64,000 bases of DNA from M0108 sp963841065. GTDB lineage: Bacteria; Pseudomonadota; Gammaproteobacteria; Chromatiales; Chromatiaceae. The notes under the pieces are model-generated. The model was not told where the DNA came from, searched no databases, and saw only the letters and a program-made list of their open reading frames with translations. The stretch lies in NCBI GenBank assembly GCA_963841065.1, contig CAWJBI010000035.1, positions 128,705 to 192,704 of the forward strand. Reading direction: 5' to 3'. Shown piece by piece: positions 53,282-62,736 of the stretch; within the stretch, counting starts at the first letter, position 1, and the number at the start of each line of letters is the position of its first letter. Position numbers and translations under genes: made by a program.

Positions 53282-54730
53282 ATGCATTGGCGCGCCATTA
53301 TCCGGCTATTCGGCATCCTGTTGGTGCTCTATAGCCTCAACTTCCTGCCCTCGATCGGCATTGCCTATTACTACGGCGATGGCCAGGAAGGGATCTTTTA
53401 TATCTCGTTTCTCCTGACCCTGGCGGCGGGGGCTCTCCTCTGGCTACCTAATTGGCATGCGCACCAGGAGCTCTCGGTGCGGGATGGCTTCCTGGTGGTC
53501 ACCCTCTTCTGGGTGCTCCTGGGCGTGGTCGGTGCCTTGCCGTTCATGATCGGACTGCATTGGAGCCTGACGGACGCGGTCTTCGAGTCCATCTCCGGCT
53601 TTACCACCACGGGCGCCACGGTCATCGCCAGTGGTATCGACCAACTGCCACCCTCTATCCAATACCACCGTCAGCAACTCAATTTCCTGGGCGGCATGGG
53701 CATCGTGGTCCTGGCTGTCGCCGTTCTGCCCATGCTGGGCGTCGGCGGTATGCAGCTCTATCGGGCGGAGACCTCGGGGGTCACCAAGAACGAAAAGTTG
53801 ACGCCGCGCATCGCCGAAACGGCCCGCTCCCTCTGGCTGGTCTATTTCGCCCTGACCGCCGCCTGCACCCTGGCCTTTTGGGCCGCGGGCATGAGCCTGT
53901 TCGACGCCATCGGCCATTCCTACGCGGCGGTCGGGACCGGCGGCTTCTCCACCCATGACGCCAGCTTCGGCTATTGGAACAGCCCCCTGATCGATGGCAT
54001 CGGCATCTTTTTCATGCTCGCCGGGGGGGCCAATTTCGCCGTCCATTTCCTGGTCTGGCAACGCCGGTCGCTCTGGCCCTTGGTCCGGGATTCGGAGGTG
54101 CGGGCCTTTGGTCTCATCTTCCTGTTTTCGTCCCTCTTCGTCGCCGCCACCCTGGCCCTGACCGGGACTTACGACAATGGCTGGCAGGCCCTGCGCCATG
54201 GCGCCTTCCAGGTGGCCTCCATCTTGACCAGCACCGGCTTTACGACCGCGGTCTTCGCCGACTGGCCCCTCTATCTGCCCCTGGTGTTGGTGACCCTGTC
54301 CTTTATTGGCGGCTGCGCCGGCTCGACGGCGGGTGGGATCAAGGTCGTGCGTATCCAGTTGTTGGGCAAACTCGGCCTGCGACAACTCTTTCTGCTCGCC
54401 CATCCCCAGGCCATAAGCCACATCAAGCTGGGCCGGCGACCCGTCTCGGATCAGATCCTGTTCTCGGTGTGGGGCTTCTATGTCCTCTACATCTCCAGCA
54501 CCCTGCTGTTGACGATCGCCATGATGGGGGCGGGTCTGGACTTCGTCTCGGCCTTCGGCGCCGTGCAGGCCACCATCAACCTGTGTGGGCCGGGTCTGGG
54601 CAAGGTCGCCGTCACCTTCGCCGAAGTGAATGACACGGTCAAATGGCTGGGCTCCTTCGCCATGCTGCTGGGCCGGCTGGAGATCTTCACCCTGCTGATC
54701 CTCTTCCTGCCGGCCTACTGGCGGCATTGA
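53282..54730 (+). CDS. trkH: Trk potassium uptake protein TrkH
   Basis: A 482-residue K+ transporter of normal length with four repeats of helix-pore-helix. Filter glycine regions are seen in SISGFTTTGATVI, AAVGTGGFSTHDA, TSTGFTTAVF and NLCGPGLGKVA. It forms a dimer gated by the cytoplasmic TrkA ring encoded 35 bases downstream. ATG 53282 gives MHWRAIIRLFGILLVLYSLN. The promoter region contains two KdpE-like boxes, which would place Trk uptake under the neighbouring two-component pair. Confidence 0.97.
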   Translation: MHWRAIIRLFGILLVLYSLNFLPSIGIAYYYGDGQEGIFYISFLLTLAAGALLWLPNWHAHQELSVRDGFLVVTLFWVLLGVVGALPFMIGLHWSLTDAVFESISGFTTTGATVIASGIDQLPPSIQYHRQQLNFLGGMGIVVLAVAVLPMLGVGGMQLYRAETSGVTKNEKLTPRIAETARSLWLVYFALTAACTLAFWAAGMSLFDAIGHSYAAVGTGGFSTHDASFGYWNSPLIDGIGIFFMLAGGANFAVHFLVWQRRSLWPLVRDSEVRAFGLIFLFSSLFVAATLALTGTYDNGWQALRHGAFQVASILTSTGFTTAVFADWPLYLPLVLVTLSFIGGCAGSTAGGIKVVRIQLLGKLGLRQLFLLAHPQAISHIKLGRRPVSDQILFSVWGFYVLYISSTLLLTIAMMGAGLDFVSAFGAVQATINLCGPGLGKVAVTFAEVNDTVKWLGSFAMLLGRLEIFTLLILFLPAYWRH

Positions 54731-54765
54731 TACCCGCCATGCCGCGGAATCGGGGCTAACAGATC

Positions 54766-56142
54766 ATGAAAATCGTCATCCTCGGTGCTGGCCAGGTTGG
54801 CCGCACGGTCGCCCATAGCCTCGCCAGCGAGGATAACGACATCACGGTCGTCGATCGCGACCCCCAACTGTTGCAACTCCTCCAGGAACGTCTCGACCTG
54901 CGCACGGTCACGGGTTATGCCGCCCACCCGGAGGTACTGATCGAGGCGGGTATCCAGAACGCCGATCTCATCCTGGCCGTCACCAACAGTGACGAGACCA
55001 ATATGATCGCCTGCCATCTCGCCTATACCCTGTTTCGCACCCCCACGCGGCTGGCGCGGGTACGGGACCCCAACTATCTCGCCTACCCCGAACTCTTCTC
55101 GCCCAAGGCCATCCCGATCGACTATATCGTTAGCCCCGAACGGCTGGTGGCCCTTTTCATTTTTCATCTGATCGAGCAGCCGGGTTGCTTGCAGATCCTC
55201 GACTTTTTTGATGGTCAGGCGCAATTGGTGGCGGTGCGGACCACGGCGGGAAGCCCCATGGTGGGACGGTCACTGCTCGTCCTGCCGAGCCGGGTCCCCG
55301 ACGCGGAGTGCCGAGTGGTAGCCATTTTCCGGCGTGGCCAGGTCATCATGCCGGAGGGCGCAACCCTTATCGAGGTCAATGACGAGATTTTCTTTCTGGC
55401 CGCCAGCCTCGACATTCCTCGCTTCGTCGGCGCCTTCCACCAATCCCAGGCACCTTATCGCCAGGTCATAATCGCCGGTGGCGGTAATATCGGCACCCAA
55501 TTGGCGGAGCGCATCGCGGCGAATCACCAGGTGACCATCATCGAGCGCGATGCCGCACGCTACCATTATCTGGCCGAGACCCTGAAGGACGGCATCGTCG
55601 TCCTGCGCGGCGACGCCGGCGACGCCGACCTGCTGCAGCGACAGGACATCGCCAACACCGACGTCTTCTGCGCCCTGACCAACGACGAAGAGGCCAATAT
55701 TCTGTCCGCGACCCTGGCCAAGCGGCTTGGGGTGCGCAAGACCATCGCCATCGTCAACAGCCCCAGCTACGTGGATTTGGTGCAGGACACCACCATCGAT
55801 ATTGCCGTCTCGCCGGCCCAGGTCACCATCGGCGCCCTGCTCACCCATATTCGCCGTGGCGACGTGGAGGCGGTTTATTCCCTTCGGCGAGGAGCCGCCG
55901 AGGCCATCGAAATCACCGTCCATGGCGACAGCCACTCCTCCCGCGTCATTGGCCGCCCCATCGCCAAACTGGCCTTGCCCCCCGGGGTCAGCATCGGCGC
56001 CATCTCTCGCCAGGGCCAATTCATCTTTCCTCACCACGACAGCCACATCGAGCCGGAGGACCGGGTTGTCCTCTTCCTGGCCGACAAACGCCAGATCACG
56101 GCCGTGGAACGGCTCTTTGATGTCACCTTTTCCTTTCTTTGA
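54766..56142 (+). CDS. trkA: Trk system regulatory protein TrkA
   Basis: A 458-residue peripheral membrane protein with two RCK units. Rossmann motifs are KIVILGAGQVGRTVAHSLAS at the start and QVIIAGGGNIGTQLAERIAA near 231-250, each followed by an acidic residue binding the ribose of NAD/ATP (VVDRD and IIERD). C-terminal TrkA_C domains follow each half. It gates TrkH in response to nucleotides. It lies 35 bases after trkH in the same operon and overlaps the leader of the next small membrane gene. Confidence 0.97.
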   Translation: MKIVILGAGQVGRTVAHSLASEDNDITVVDRDPQLLQLLQERLDLRTVTGYAAHPEVLIEAGIQNADLILAVTNSDETNMIACHLAYTLFRTPTRLARVRDPNYLAYPELFSPKAIPIDYIVSPERLVALFIFHLIEQPGCLQILDFFDGQAQLVAVRTTAGSPMVGRSLLVLPSRVPDAECRVVAIFRRGQVIMPEGATLIEVNDEIFFLAASLDIPRFVGAFHQSQAPYRQVIIAGGGNIGTQLAERIAANHQVTIIERDAARYHYLAETLKDGIVVLRGDAGDADLLQRQDIANTDVFCALTNDEEANILSATLAKRLGVRKTIAIVNSPSYVDLVQDTTIDIAVSPAQVTIGALLTHIRRGDVEAVYSLRRGAAEAIEITVHGDSHSSRVIGRPIAKLALPPGVSIGAISRQGQFIFPHHDSHIEPEDRVVLFLADKRQITAVERLFDVTFSFL

Positions 56143-56151
56143 GTGACATCC

Positions 56152-56535
56152 ATGAATCCGGAAAAGGTGGTCTTCGCCTTCTTCATCATTCTGTCCCTGA
56201 CCCTCAACTTTGGCTTCTTCATCGGCGACGTGGACAATCCAGCGCACCACGATGCCTGGCAACTCTTTGCTACCCTGGTGGTGAACGCCATCGCCACCGT
56301 GCTCAAGTTTGGCGACCGCAGCCAGATGGGGGCCGTGCTCCTGGCCACCAGCCTGGCGGCCATGCTGCAACTCATCGCCGCCGCGATCGTCTGGACGGGG
56401 GCGGCCCATATCGCGCAAACCGGGCTGACGCCCGGGGTGACCGCCAGCATCGTCTCCCTGAGCGGCGGCGCCCTGATCGCCAATGTCATCTCGGTGGTGT
56501 TGCTGGTCATCGAGACCCTCATGCTGCGACGCTGA
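56152..56535 (+). CDS. Four-helix membrane protein downstream of trkA (DUF6394-like)
   Basis: A 127-residue inner-membrane protein with four TM segments (about 6-26, 38-55, 62-82 and 100-122). It starts MNPEKVVFAFFIILSLTLNF, nine bases after the TrkA stop; GTG 56143 is an in-frame alternative. Similar small proteins follow trkA in other gammaproteobacteria, so an accessory role in K+ transport is likely but untested. The family name is recalled with limited certainty. Confidence 0.65.
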   Translation: MNPEKVVFAFFIILSLTLNFGFFIGDVDNPAHHDAWQLFATLVVNAIATVLKFGDRSQMGAVLLATSLAAMLQLIAAAIVWTGAAHIAQTGLTPGVTASIVSLSGGALIANVISVVLLVIETLMLRR

Positions 56536-56746
56536 CAGGTGTCGTTCCCGGCCCCCGGGGTAAAGCGCAAGCGGCGCCCCGCGCTTTTCGTCGCGAGACC
56601 CCCTTTAGCTGGCCTAATAGTGGCTGTTCCCCGGTCTAGCTCGCTCCCAGCCAGCCCTGGGCGGCGTTTCTGTTAGAATCCGCATTCGCTTTAGCCTTCT
56701 GGGCTTGCCAAAACCTCGTACCCCTCAGCTTTACGGGACTTCATCC

Positions 56747-58021
56747 ATGTCCGAGACACAGATCAGCGATGTCGCCGCCTACATGCGGCAGGTCGGCGAG
56801 CGGGCCCGGTCCGCCTCGCGCCTTCTGGCCAGGGCCGAGACGGCCGCCAAGAATGACGCCCTGCTGGCGATCGCCGCGGACCTGGGCGCCTGCCGCGCCG
56901 ACCTCATGATCGCCAACCGGCAAGATCTGGCGGCGGGGGCGGCCCAGGGCCTGGACGCGGCCCTGCTCGATCGCCTGGAGCTGACCCCGGGGCGGATCGA
57001 CGCCATGATCGCGGGGCTGCGGGAGGTCGCGGCCCTGGCGGACCCGGTGGGGGCTATCTCCGATCTCAACTACCGGCCTTCCGGAATTCAGGTGGGGCGG
57101 ATGCGGGTCCCTCTGGGGGTGGTCGGTATCATTTACGAATCCCGGCCCAATGTGACGGCGGACGCGGCGGCCCTCTGCCTCAAGTCCGGCAACGCCACCG
57201 TCCTGAGGGGCGGTTCCGAGGCCTTTCATTCCAATCAGGCGATTGCCGCCTGCATCCACCGCGGCCTGGCGGCGGCGGGGCTGCCGGAGGACGGGGTCCA
57301 GGTGCTCGCCACCACCGACCGCGCCGCCGTGGGCGCCCTCATCACCATGCCGGAGTATGTGGACGTCATCATCCCCCGGGGCGGTAAGGGCCTGATCGAG
57401 CGCATCAGCCGCGAGGCGCGGGTGCCGGTCATCAAGCACCTGGATGGCATCTGCCATGTCTATATCGACGATAAGGCCGATCCGGCCAAGGCCCTGCCCA
57501 TCGTCATGAACGCCAAGACCCAGCGCTACGGCACCTGCAATACCCTGGAGACCCTGCTGGTCGCCGAAGGGGTCGCGGCGGCCCTGCTGCCCGGCCTGGC
57601 GGCGCCCCTGCTGGCCAAGGGTGTCGAGCTGCGGGGTTGCCCGCGGACTTGTGGCCTCATCCCCCAGGCCATCCCGGCGACGGAGGAGGACTGGGATACC
57701 GAATACCTGGCGCCCATCCTGTCGATCCGGGTGGTGGCGGACCTGGACGCGGCCATGGATCACATCGCCCGCCATGGTTCCCAGCACACGGACGCCATTG
57801 TCACCGAGGACTACAGCCGGGCCCGGCGTTTCCTGCGCGAGGTGGACAGCAGCTCCGTCATGGTCAACGCCTCCACCCGCTTCGCGGATGGCTTCGAGTA
57901 CGGCCTGGGCGCCGAGATCGGCATCAGCACCGACAAGTTCCACGCCCGGGGCCCCGTCGGCCTGGAGGGCCTGACCTCGGTCAAGTTCATCGTGCTGGGC
58001 AATGGCGAGGTGCGGGCTTGA
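56747..58021 (+). CDS. proA: Gamma-glutamyl phosphate reductase
   Basis: A 424-residue NADPH-dependent enzyme of proline synthesis, reducing gamma-glutamyl phosphate to glutamate semialdehyde. Motifs: RVPLGVVGIIYESRPNVTAD (nucleotide site), SGNATVLRGGSEAFHSN and the catalytic cysteine in NAKTQRYGTCNTLETLLV. ATG 56747 yields MSETQISDVAAYMRQVGERA; the longer frame upstream is not conserved-looking. TTAGAAT near 56674 is a possible -10 element. nadD follows after 16 bases. Confidence 0.96.
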   Translation: MSETQISDVAAYMRQVGERARSASRLLARAETAAKNDALLAIAADLGACRADLMIANRQDLAAGAAQGLDAALLDRLELTPGRIDAMIAGLREVAALADPVGAISDLNYRPSGIQVGRMRVPLGVVGIIYESRPNVTADAAALCLKSGNATVLRGGSEAFHSNQAIAACIHRGLAAAGLPEDGVQVLATTDRAAVGALITMPEYVDVIIPRGGKGLIERISREARVPVIKHLDGICHVYIDDKADPAKALPIVMNAKTQRYGTCNTLETLLVAEGVAAALLPGLAAPLLAKGVELRGCPRTCGLIPQAIPATEEDWDTEYLAPILSIRVVADLDAAMDHIARHGSQHTDAIVTEDYSRARRFLREVDSSSVMVNASTRFADGFEYGLGAEIGISTDKFHARGPVGLEGLTSVKFIVLGNGEVRA

Positions 58022-58037
58022 TAGGGCCCCAGCCGGC

Positions 58038-58679
58038 ATGATGGGAGTCCTTGGCGGCACTTTCGACCCCGTGCATTTCGGCCATCTGCGGCCGGCACTG
58101 GAGGTGCGCCAGGAACTGTGTCTCCGGGAGGTACGCTTTGTCCCCCTGCGTCAGGCCGTGCATCGCCATCAGCCCCTGGCCAGCCCGGACCAGCGGCTGG
58201 CCATGCTGAAGTTGGCCGTGATGGGCGAGCCGGGATTGAGTGTCGATGATCGGGAGTTGCGGCGCCCAAGCGCTTCCTATACCTACGACACCTTGGTCGA
58301 GCTGCGCGCGGAACTGGGGGTGGAGGAGGGGATTTGTCTGCTGCTGGGCGCCGATGCCTTCGCCGGCTTTCTCTCCTGGCACCGGCCAGAAGACATCCTG
58401 GGGCTGGCCCATTTGGTGGTCATGCGGCGCCCCGGCGATGCTCCCGGCGGCCCCGCGGCCATGGACGAGGAGCTGAGCGCCTGGGCCGCGCCGCGCCTGT
58501 GCTCGTCGTCGACCACCTTGGCGGAGGCGCCCGCCGGGCGCATCTGGTTCCAGGATGTGACCCCGCTGGCCATCTCCGCGACCCACATCCGCCGCCTGGT
58601 GGCCCTGGGCCGGAGCCCGCGCTATTTGCTTCCCGACGCCGTGATCGCCCTCATCGTGGGCGACGGTCTCTACCGGTGA
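58038..58679 (+). CDS. nadD: Nicotinate-nucleotide adenylyltransferase
   Basis: A 213-residue enzyme transferring AMP to nicotinate mononucleotide in NAD synthesis. The nucleotidyltransferase signature is GVLGGTFDPVHFGHLRPALE at the start, and the ISATHIRRLVALGRSPRYLL motif (ISSTxIR type) is near the end. ATG 58038 and ATG 58041 are adjacent alternatives. The proA-nadD-rsfS order is common in gammaproteobacteria. Confidence 0.95.
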   Translation: MMGVLGGTFDPVHFGHLRPALEVRQELCLREVRFVPLRQAVHRHQPLASPDQRLAMLKLAVMGEPGLSVDDRELRRPSASYTYDTLVELRAELGVEEGICLLLGADAFAGFLSWHRPEDILGLAHLVVMRRPGDAPGGPAAMDEELSAWAAPRLCSSSTTLAEAPAGRIWFQDVTPLAISATHIRRLVALGRSPRYLLPDAVIALIVGDGLYR

Positions 58680-58750
58680 CCCCCTAGCCCTCTTGACTAG
58701 CGGTCTGCGGGTCTCCCCTCGAAAAGAATCCCACCACAAAGGAGAATCCC

Positions 58751-59107
58751 TTGGATCTCGATCAACTCAAGCAACTGGTACTGGACACCCTGGATGACAT
58801 GAAGGCCCAGGATGTGCAGGTGCTGGATGTACGCGGCAAGACCGCGATCACCGATCTCATGATTGTCGCCTCCGGTACCTCCGAGCGGCACGTCAAGGCG
58901 ATCGCCGAGACCGTTGCCTTTCGCGCCAAGGAGGCGGGCGAGCCGCCCCTGGGCAGCGAGGGGTTGAGCGAGGGCGAGTGGGCCCTGGTGGACCTCAATA
59001 TCGTGCTGGTTCACGTCATGCTGCCCAAGGTGCGCGATTTCTACGCCTTGGAACGTCTCTGGTCCGCCACCGAGGCCACCCGCAAGGCGGCGCTCCTCGG
59101 CAATTAG
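58751..59107 (+). CDS. rsfS: Ribosome silencing factor RsfS
   Basis: A 118-residue Iojap/RsfS protein that binds ribosomal protein L14 and blocks subunit joining under starvation. The conserved core is ITDLMIVASGTSERHVKAIA with EGEWALVDLNIVLVHVMLP and RDFYALERLW. The start codon is TTG 58751, supported by AAAGGAG seven bases upstream. It follows nadD by 71 bases. Confidence 0.95.
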   Translation: MDLDQLKQLVLDTLDDMKAQDVQVLDVRGKTAITDLMIVASGTSERHVKAIAETVAFRAKEAGEPPLGSEGLSEGEWALVDLNIVLVHVMLPKVRDFYALERLWSATEATRKAALLGN

Positions 59108-59112
59108 CGGCC

Positions 59113-59622
59113 ATGGCCAGTGAGTTGCCCCGGGTCGCCCTGATCGCCGCCCTTGCCGAGAATCGCGTTATCGGCAGGGCCAACCAATTGCCCTGGCACC
59201 TGCCGGCGGACCTGGCCCACTTCAAGCGCCGCACCCTGGACAAGACCATCATCATGGGCCGCCGTACCTGGGAGTCCCTGCCAGGCTTGTTGCCCCGGCG
59301 GCGCCATATCGTCGTGACCCGCAACCCAGGCTATCAGGCCCCGGGCTGCCTGCTCGCCCCCACGCCGGAGGCCGCGCTGGCGATAGCGAGGGGCGAACAG
59401 GAGATCATGGTTATTGGTGGCGAGGCCCTCTATCGCGCCCTGCTGCCCCGGGCGGGGCGGCTCTATCTGACGCTGGTTGACACCCGGATCGAGGATGGGG
59501 ATGCCTTCTTCCCGTCCTGGGCCGCAGCGGAATGGCGAGAAATTGAACGCGAGGAATGGGCCAAGGATGAGGCGAATCCCTTCAACCTGAGCTTTGTCAG
59601 CCTGGAGCGCGTGTTGGCCTAA
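59113..59622 (+). CDS. folA: Dihydrofolate reductase
   Basis: A 169-residue NADPH-dependent enzyme producing tetrahydrofolate. Typical motifs: ALAENRVIGRANQLPWHLPA (substrate site; the following DLAHFK aligns with the catalytic acidic residue region), TIIMGRRTWESLPGLLPRR and IMVIGGEALYRALLP. ATG 59113, five bases after the rsfS stop, gives the natural N-terminus. The stop overlaps the convergent apaH stop by four bases. Confidence 0.95.
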   Translation: MASELPRVALIAALAENRVIGRANQLPWHLPADLAHFKRRTLDKTIIMGRRTWESLPGLLPRRRHIVVTRNPGYQAPGCLLAPTPEAALAIARGEQEIMVIGGEALYRALLPRAGRLYLTLVDTRIEDGDAFFPSWAAAEWREIEREEWAKDEANPFNLSFVSLERVLA

Positions 59623-60452
59623 TCTCGCAATGCCCCTATCGGGCAATCCAGGGAGATGGGCTCAATGTCCTTCTTCTTGCGGATCGGGATGGCCGTGAGT
59701 GAACGGCCCCAGAGGCAGCCGGTATCCAGGGCCCAGATGTTGTCCTTGACCATGAAGCCGAGGGTTGACCAGTGGCCGATGACGAGACGGAAGTCGCTGC
59801 TGGCGCGCCAGGGTATGTCAAACCAGGGGATGTAGGGTTTGGACTGAGTACCCACCGGGCCCTTCTCCTTGAGCCCCAGGGTGCCATCTGGCAGGCAGTA
59901 GCGCATCCTCGTCATGCAATTGGTGATAAAGCGTAACCGGTCCATACCCTTCAGGGATGGCGACCAGCGATCCGGCAGGTTCCCATACATGGCATGGAGG
60001 AAGTCCCGATAATCGGGACCGCGCAGGACCTCCTCCACCTCGTGAGCGCAAGTGAGGGCCTGAAGCAGGTCCCACTGAGGGGCCAGGCCGGCATGGACCA
60101 TGGCGAAGTCCTTGCTGGCGTCGTAGTGCATAAGGGGCTGGTGGCGCAACCAATGCAAAAGGTCCTCGCGATCCGGGGCCATCAGCACATCGTGGAGGCT
60201 GCTCATGGATGCGGTCTTGACATTACCCGCGCCCAGGGCAAGGAGATGGAGATCGTGGTTGCCCAGCACAATCACGGCGGACTCGCCCAAGCTCATGACG
60301 TAACGCAATACGCCCAGGGAATCCGGGCCCCGGTTGACGAGATCGCCGACCAGCCAGAGTTGGTCCTGACCAGGATTGAATGCCAGCTTGTCGAGAAGCC
60401 GGCGGAAGGGGTCGTAACAACCCTGGATGTCACCTATGGCGTAAGTGGTCAT
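59619..60452 (-). CDS. apaH: Symmetrical diadenosine tetraphosphatase
   Basis: A 277-residue metallophosphatase hydrolysing Ap4A to ADP. The metal-site motifs are MTTYAIGDIQGCYDPFRRLL (GD-x2-G), LWLVGDLVNRGPDSL (GD-x2-RG) and VIVLGNHDLHLLALGAG (GNH-D/E), with VHAGLAPQW and VIGHWSTLG later. Full length. apaG lies 49 bases upstream on the same strand, the usual apaGH pair. Confidence 0.97.
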   Translation of the reverse strand: MTTYAIGDIQGCYDPFRRLLDKLAFNPGQDQLWLVGDLVNRGPDSLGVLRYVMSLGESAVIVLGNHDLHLLALGAGNVKTASMSSLHDVLMAPDREDLLHWLRHQPLMHYDASKDFAMVHAGLAPQWDLLQALTCAHEVEEVLRGPDYRDFLHAMYGNLPDRWSPSLKGMDRLRFITNCMTRMRYCLPDGTLGLKEKGPVGTQSKPYIPWFDIPWRASSDFRLVIGHWSTLGFMVKDNIWALDTGCLWGRSLTAIPIRKKKDIEPISLDCPIGALRD

Positions 60453-60501
60453 AAGTCCTGTCGGTCATGAAGGGCGGCCGCTGGGAAACTAAGCGGGCCT
60501 G

Positions 60502-60891
60502 TCAATGCAGACGCATCGGCGTGGAAAGGGAAAAGGGCTCGATAGGGGCGGTGAAGCGGGTGCCATCGTCGGCAATCATGCCATAGCTGCCGTGCATGGA
60601 CCCCACCGGGGTCTCCAGCAGGGTTCCGCTGGTATAACGGAAACTCTCCCCGGGTTCCAGGTGTGGCTGCTCGCCGACAACGCCATCGCCCCGGACCTCC
60701 TGAACCCGGCCGTTGGCGTCGGTGATGACCCAATGGCGGTCGAGGAGGCGGGCTGCCGTCTGGCCGGTGTTCTGCAGGGTGATGGTGTAGGCAAAGGCGT
60801 AACGATCCTTATCCGGTTGGGATTGCTCCAGGATATATACGCTCTGGGCCCGGACGGAAATGCGGTAGCGAGGGTCTTGATCGGCTGGCAT
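60502..60891 (-). CDS. apaG: ApaG protein
   Basis: A 129-residue single-domain beta-sandwich protein. Characteristic segments are AFAYTITLQNTGQTAARLLD, RHWVITDANGRVQEVRGDGV and GTLLETPVGSMHGSYGM. The function is unclear (linked to Co2+/Mg2+ effects and Ap4A metabolism). ATG 60891 gives MPADQDPRYRISVRAQSVYI, normal length; ATG 60912 would add a few residues. Confidence 0.92.
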   Translation of the reverse strand: MPADQDPRYRISVRAQSVYILEQSQPDKDRYAFAYTITLQNTGQTAARLLDRHWVITDANGRVQEVRGDGVVGEQPHLEPGESFRYTSGTLLETPVGSMHGSYGMIADDGTRFTAPIEPFSLSTPMRLH

Positions 60892-61148
60892 GGCGAGGAA
60901 TCCTAAAAACATGGACGCAGAATAAGGGGCTTGTGCAGGAAATACAATGGCCGTCAAGGCCTGGTTTCGGGTCTGGGGGGCTGGTGCGGGGCCCTTGAAG
61001 ATAACGGCAAATGCGAGGGGCGCGAGGGCGGGAAATGGGGGATAATTGCCCCCCGCTGGATCGGCCGTCATGTCCGATCGTCAGCGTCGTCGCGAGCCCA
61101 ACCCCTTGTTTTCAATCTATCCTACCCCTGGTTGTCCCCCGCCGCCTC

Positions 61149-61316
61149 ATGAGTCTAAGCCCCCGCCGTCGCAAGCGCGACCCCTTGAACATGTTGATCC
61201 TGGCCGTCGTGATCGGAATGGCCGTTACCCTCTTTTACCAGGTCCAGGTCTATTATGGCGCGGATCGCGTCCCCTTCGCCCGGCAGGCGCCGGTTGATCG
61301 CGTCTTTGGGGGCTAG
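61149..61316 (+). CDS. Small single-TM protein, unknown function
   Basis: A 55-residue protein with a strongly basic start (MSLSPRRRKRDPLNMLILAV) followed by one TM helix and a short outer tail ending VDRVFGG. No family recognised. A Shine-Dalgarno site is not obvious before ATG 61149, and a longer frame starts at 61011. It precedes the oxidoreductase gene by 37 bases on the same strand, so the two may be co-transcribed. Confidence 0.5.
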   Translation: MSLSPRRRKRDPLNMLILAVVIGMAVTLFYQVQVYYGADRVPFARQAPVDRVFGG

Positions 61317-61353
61317 GGTATGCGCATCATCATCTCTTCCAGAGGGATAAAGC

Positions 61354-62289
61354 ATGGCTGACAAACTGCGTTTCGCCGTCATTGGCGTCGGATATCTGGG
61401 GCGCTTTCACGCCCTGATCTACTCCCGCCTACCCGATGTGGAGTTGGTGGGTGTCGTTGATACGGATCCAGAGCGAGCTCGAGCAGTGGCGGAGGAAGCG
61501 GGTTGCGCGGTCTTCGATAGCCTGGAGGTCATTGCTGACCAGGTCGATGCCGTATCCGTCGTGGTACCGACGACCGCCCATCTGGCCGTGGCCGAGCCTC
61601 TGCTGCGGCGGGGCATCCATATGTTGCTGGAGAAACCCATTGCGGCGACTCGGGAGGAGGGCAAGCGCATCGTCGATCTGGCGGATCAAAGCGGGGCCAT
61701 TCTTCAAATTGGCCACCTGGAACGATTCAACGCTGGCGTCATGGCCCTGGCGGAGCACATCGATCATCCCCGCTTCGTCGAGATCCAGCGCATGGGTGAG
61801 TTTGTCGAGCGGGCCACGGATGTGGACGTGGTCTCGGACCTCATGATCCACGACATCGATATCATCCTGTCCCTTATGGGTTCGGAGTTGCATTCCGTGT
61901 CGGCGGTAGGCACGCCCGTACTCACGAATCGCGTGGATATCGCCAATGCGCGCCTGGAGTTCGCTAACGGCGCCGTGGCCAATGTGGTGGCAAGTCGGGT
62001 TTCGGATCGCAAGACCCGGCGTATCCGGGTCTTTCAGGAACGCAAATACCTGTCCCTCGACTTCATCGAACAGACTATCGACATCGCCTATCCCCACCTG
62101 GCGGAGGGCGCGACCCGGCCCGAGATCGTCCGCGAGCGTATCCAGGTCGTGCCTGTCAAGCCCCTCGATCGCGAGATCGAGGCCTTCGTCGCCTGTGTAC
62201 GCGAGCATCGCCGGCCCCTGGTGGATGGGCGCGTTGGCCTCGAGGCCTTGGACGTGGCGCTCAAGGTCCGGGATTGCATGGGGCACTAG
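61354..62289 (+). CDS. Gfo/Idh/MocA-family oxidoreductase
   Basis: A 311-residue NAD(P)-dependent dehydrogenase. The N-terminal Rossmann fold has AVIGVGYLGRFHALIYSRLP and VGVVDTDPERA. The family's catalytic Lys is in HMLLEKPIAATREEGKRIVD, and His residues for catalysis lie in SDLMIHDIDIILSLMG. In this family such proteins oxidise sugar or sugar-nucleotide hydroxyls; in gammaproteobacteria close relatives sit near lipid A genes, but none are in the window. Substrate not assignable. Confidence 0.9.
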   Translation: MADKLRFAVIGVGYLGRFHALIYSRLPDVELVGVVDTDPERARAVAEEAGCAVFDSLEVIADQVDAVSVVVPTTAHLAVAEPLLRRGIHMLLEKPIAATREEGKRIVDLADQSGAILQIGHLERFNAGVMALAEHIDHPRFVEIQRMGEFVERATDVDVVSDLMIHDIDIILSLMGSELHSVSAVGTPVLTNRVDIANARLEFANGAVANVVASRVSDRKTRRIRVFQERKYLSLDFIEQTIDIAYPHLAEGATRPEIVRERIQVVPVKPLDREIEAFVACVREHRRPLVDGRVGLEALDVALKVRDCMGH

Positions 62290-62294
62290 CGGGC

Positions 62295-62543
62295 TTATTC
62301 CTTTGAGCAGCGGTAGAGGATTTCGATATTATCCTCATGTGCCTGACGCTTGGTCACTTTAAGCGCATCCAGCCCCAATGAGTTGCAATGTGCTTTCGCC
62401 TTTCTGGCTGCCTCTATATAGTTTGCGGCGACGATTTGCCACTGGTCTGAGTCAACTCGAGTAGGGCCGCTGCTGGTGGCACAGGCACTCAATACCAGGC
62501 TGATGGCCAGACCCACGAACAGGGGATTTTTTGGAATTTGCAT
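62295..62543 (-). CDS. Small lipoprotein, unknown function
   Basis: An 82-residue protein with signal peptide MQIPKNPLFVGLAISLVLSA and lipobox LSAC, then a short domain with two further Cys (AHCNSLGLDALKVTKRQAHE and ILYRCSKE) that could form a disulfide. No family recognised. Base composition of this gene and its upstream region is lower in GC than the neighbours. Convergent with the oxidoreductase gene, five bases between stops. Confidence 0.65.
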   Translation of the reverse strand: MQIPKNPLFVGLAISLVLSACATSSGPTRVDSDQWQIVAANYIEAARKAKAHCNSLGLDALKVTKRQAHEDNIEILYRCSKE

Positions 62544-62736
62544 GGAGGTACCGGTTATTAGTATTTGATTCAGAGGCGCTAGGGTACCCAATATCCGCTC
62601 AAAAATCGTCAGGAATTGGCGAGACAACGACGATGGGGGTTACGAGCGCCCGGAATCGGAATCTCTTCAGGACAACCCTCAGGGCAGGGATATATCCTGC
62701 CAAAATCCAACTTCACTCACTATCGAGAATAACGAC

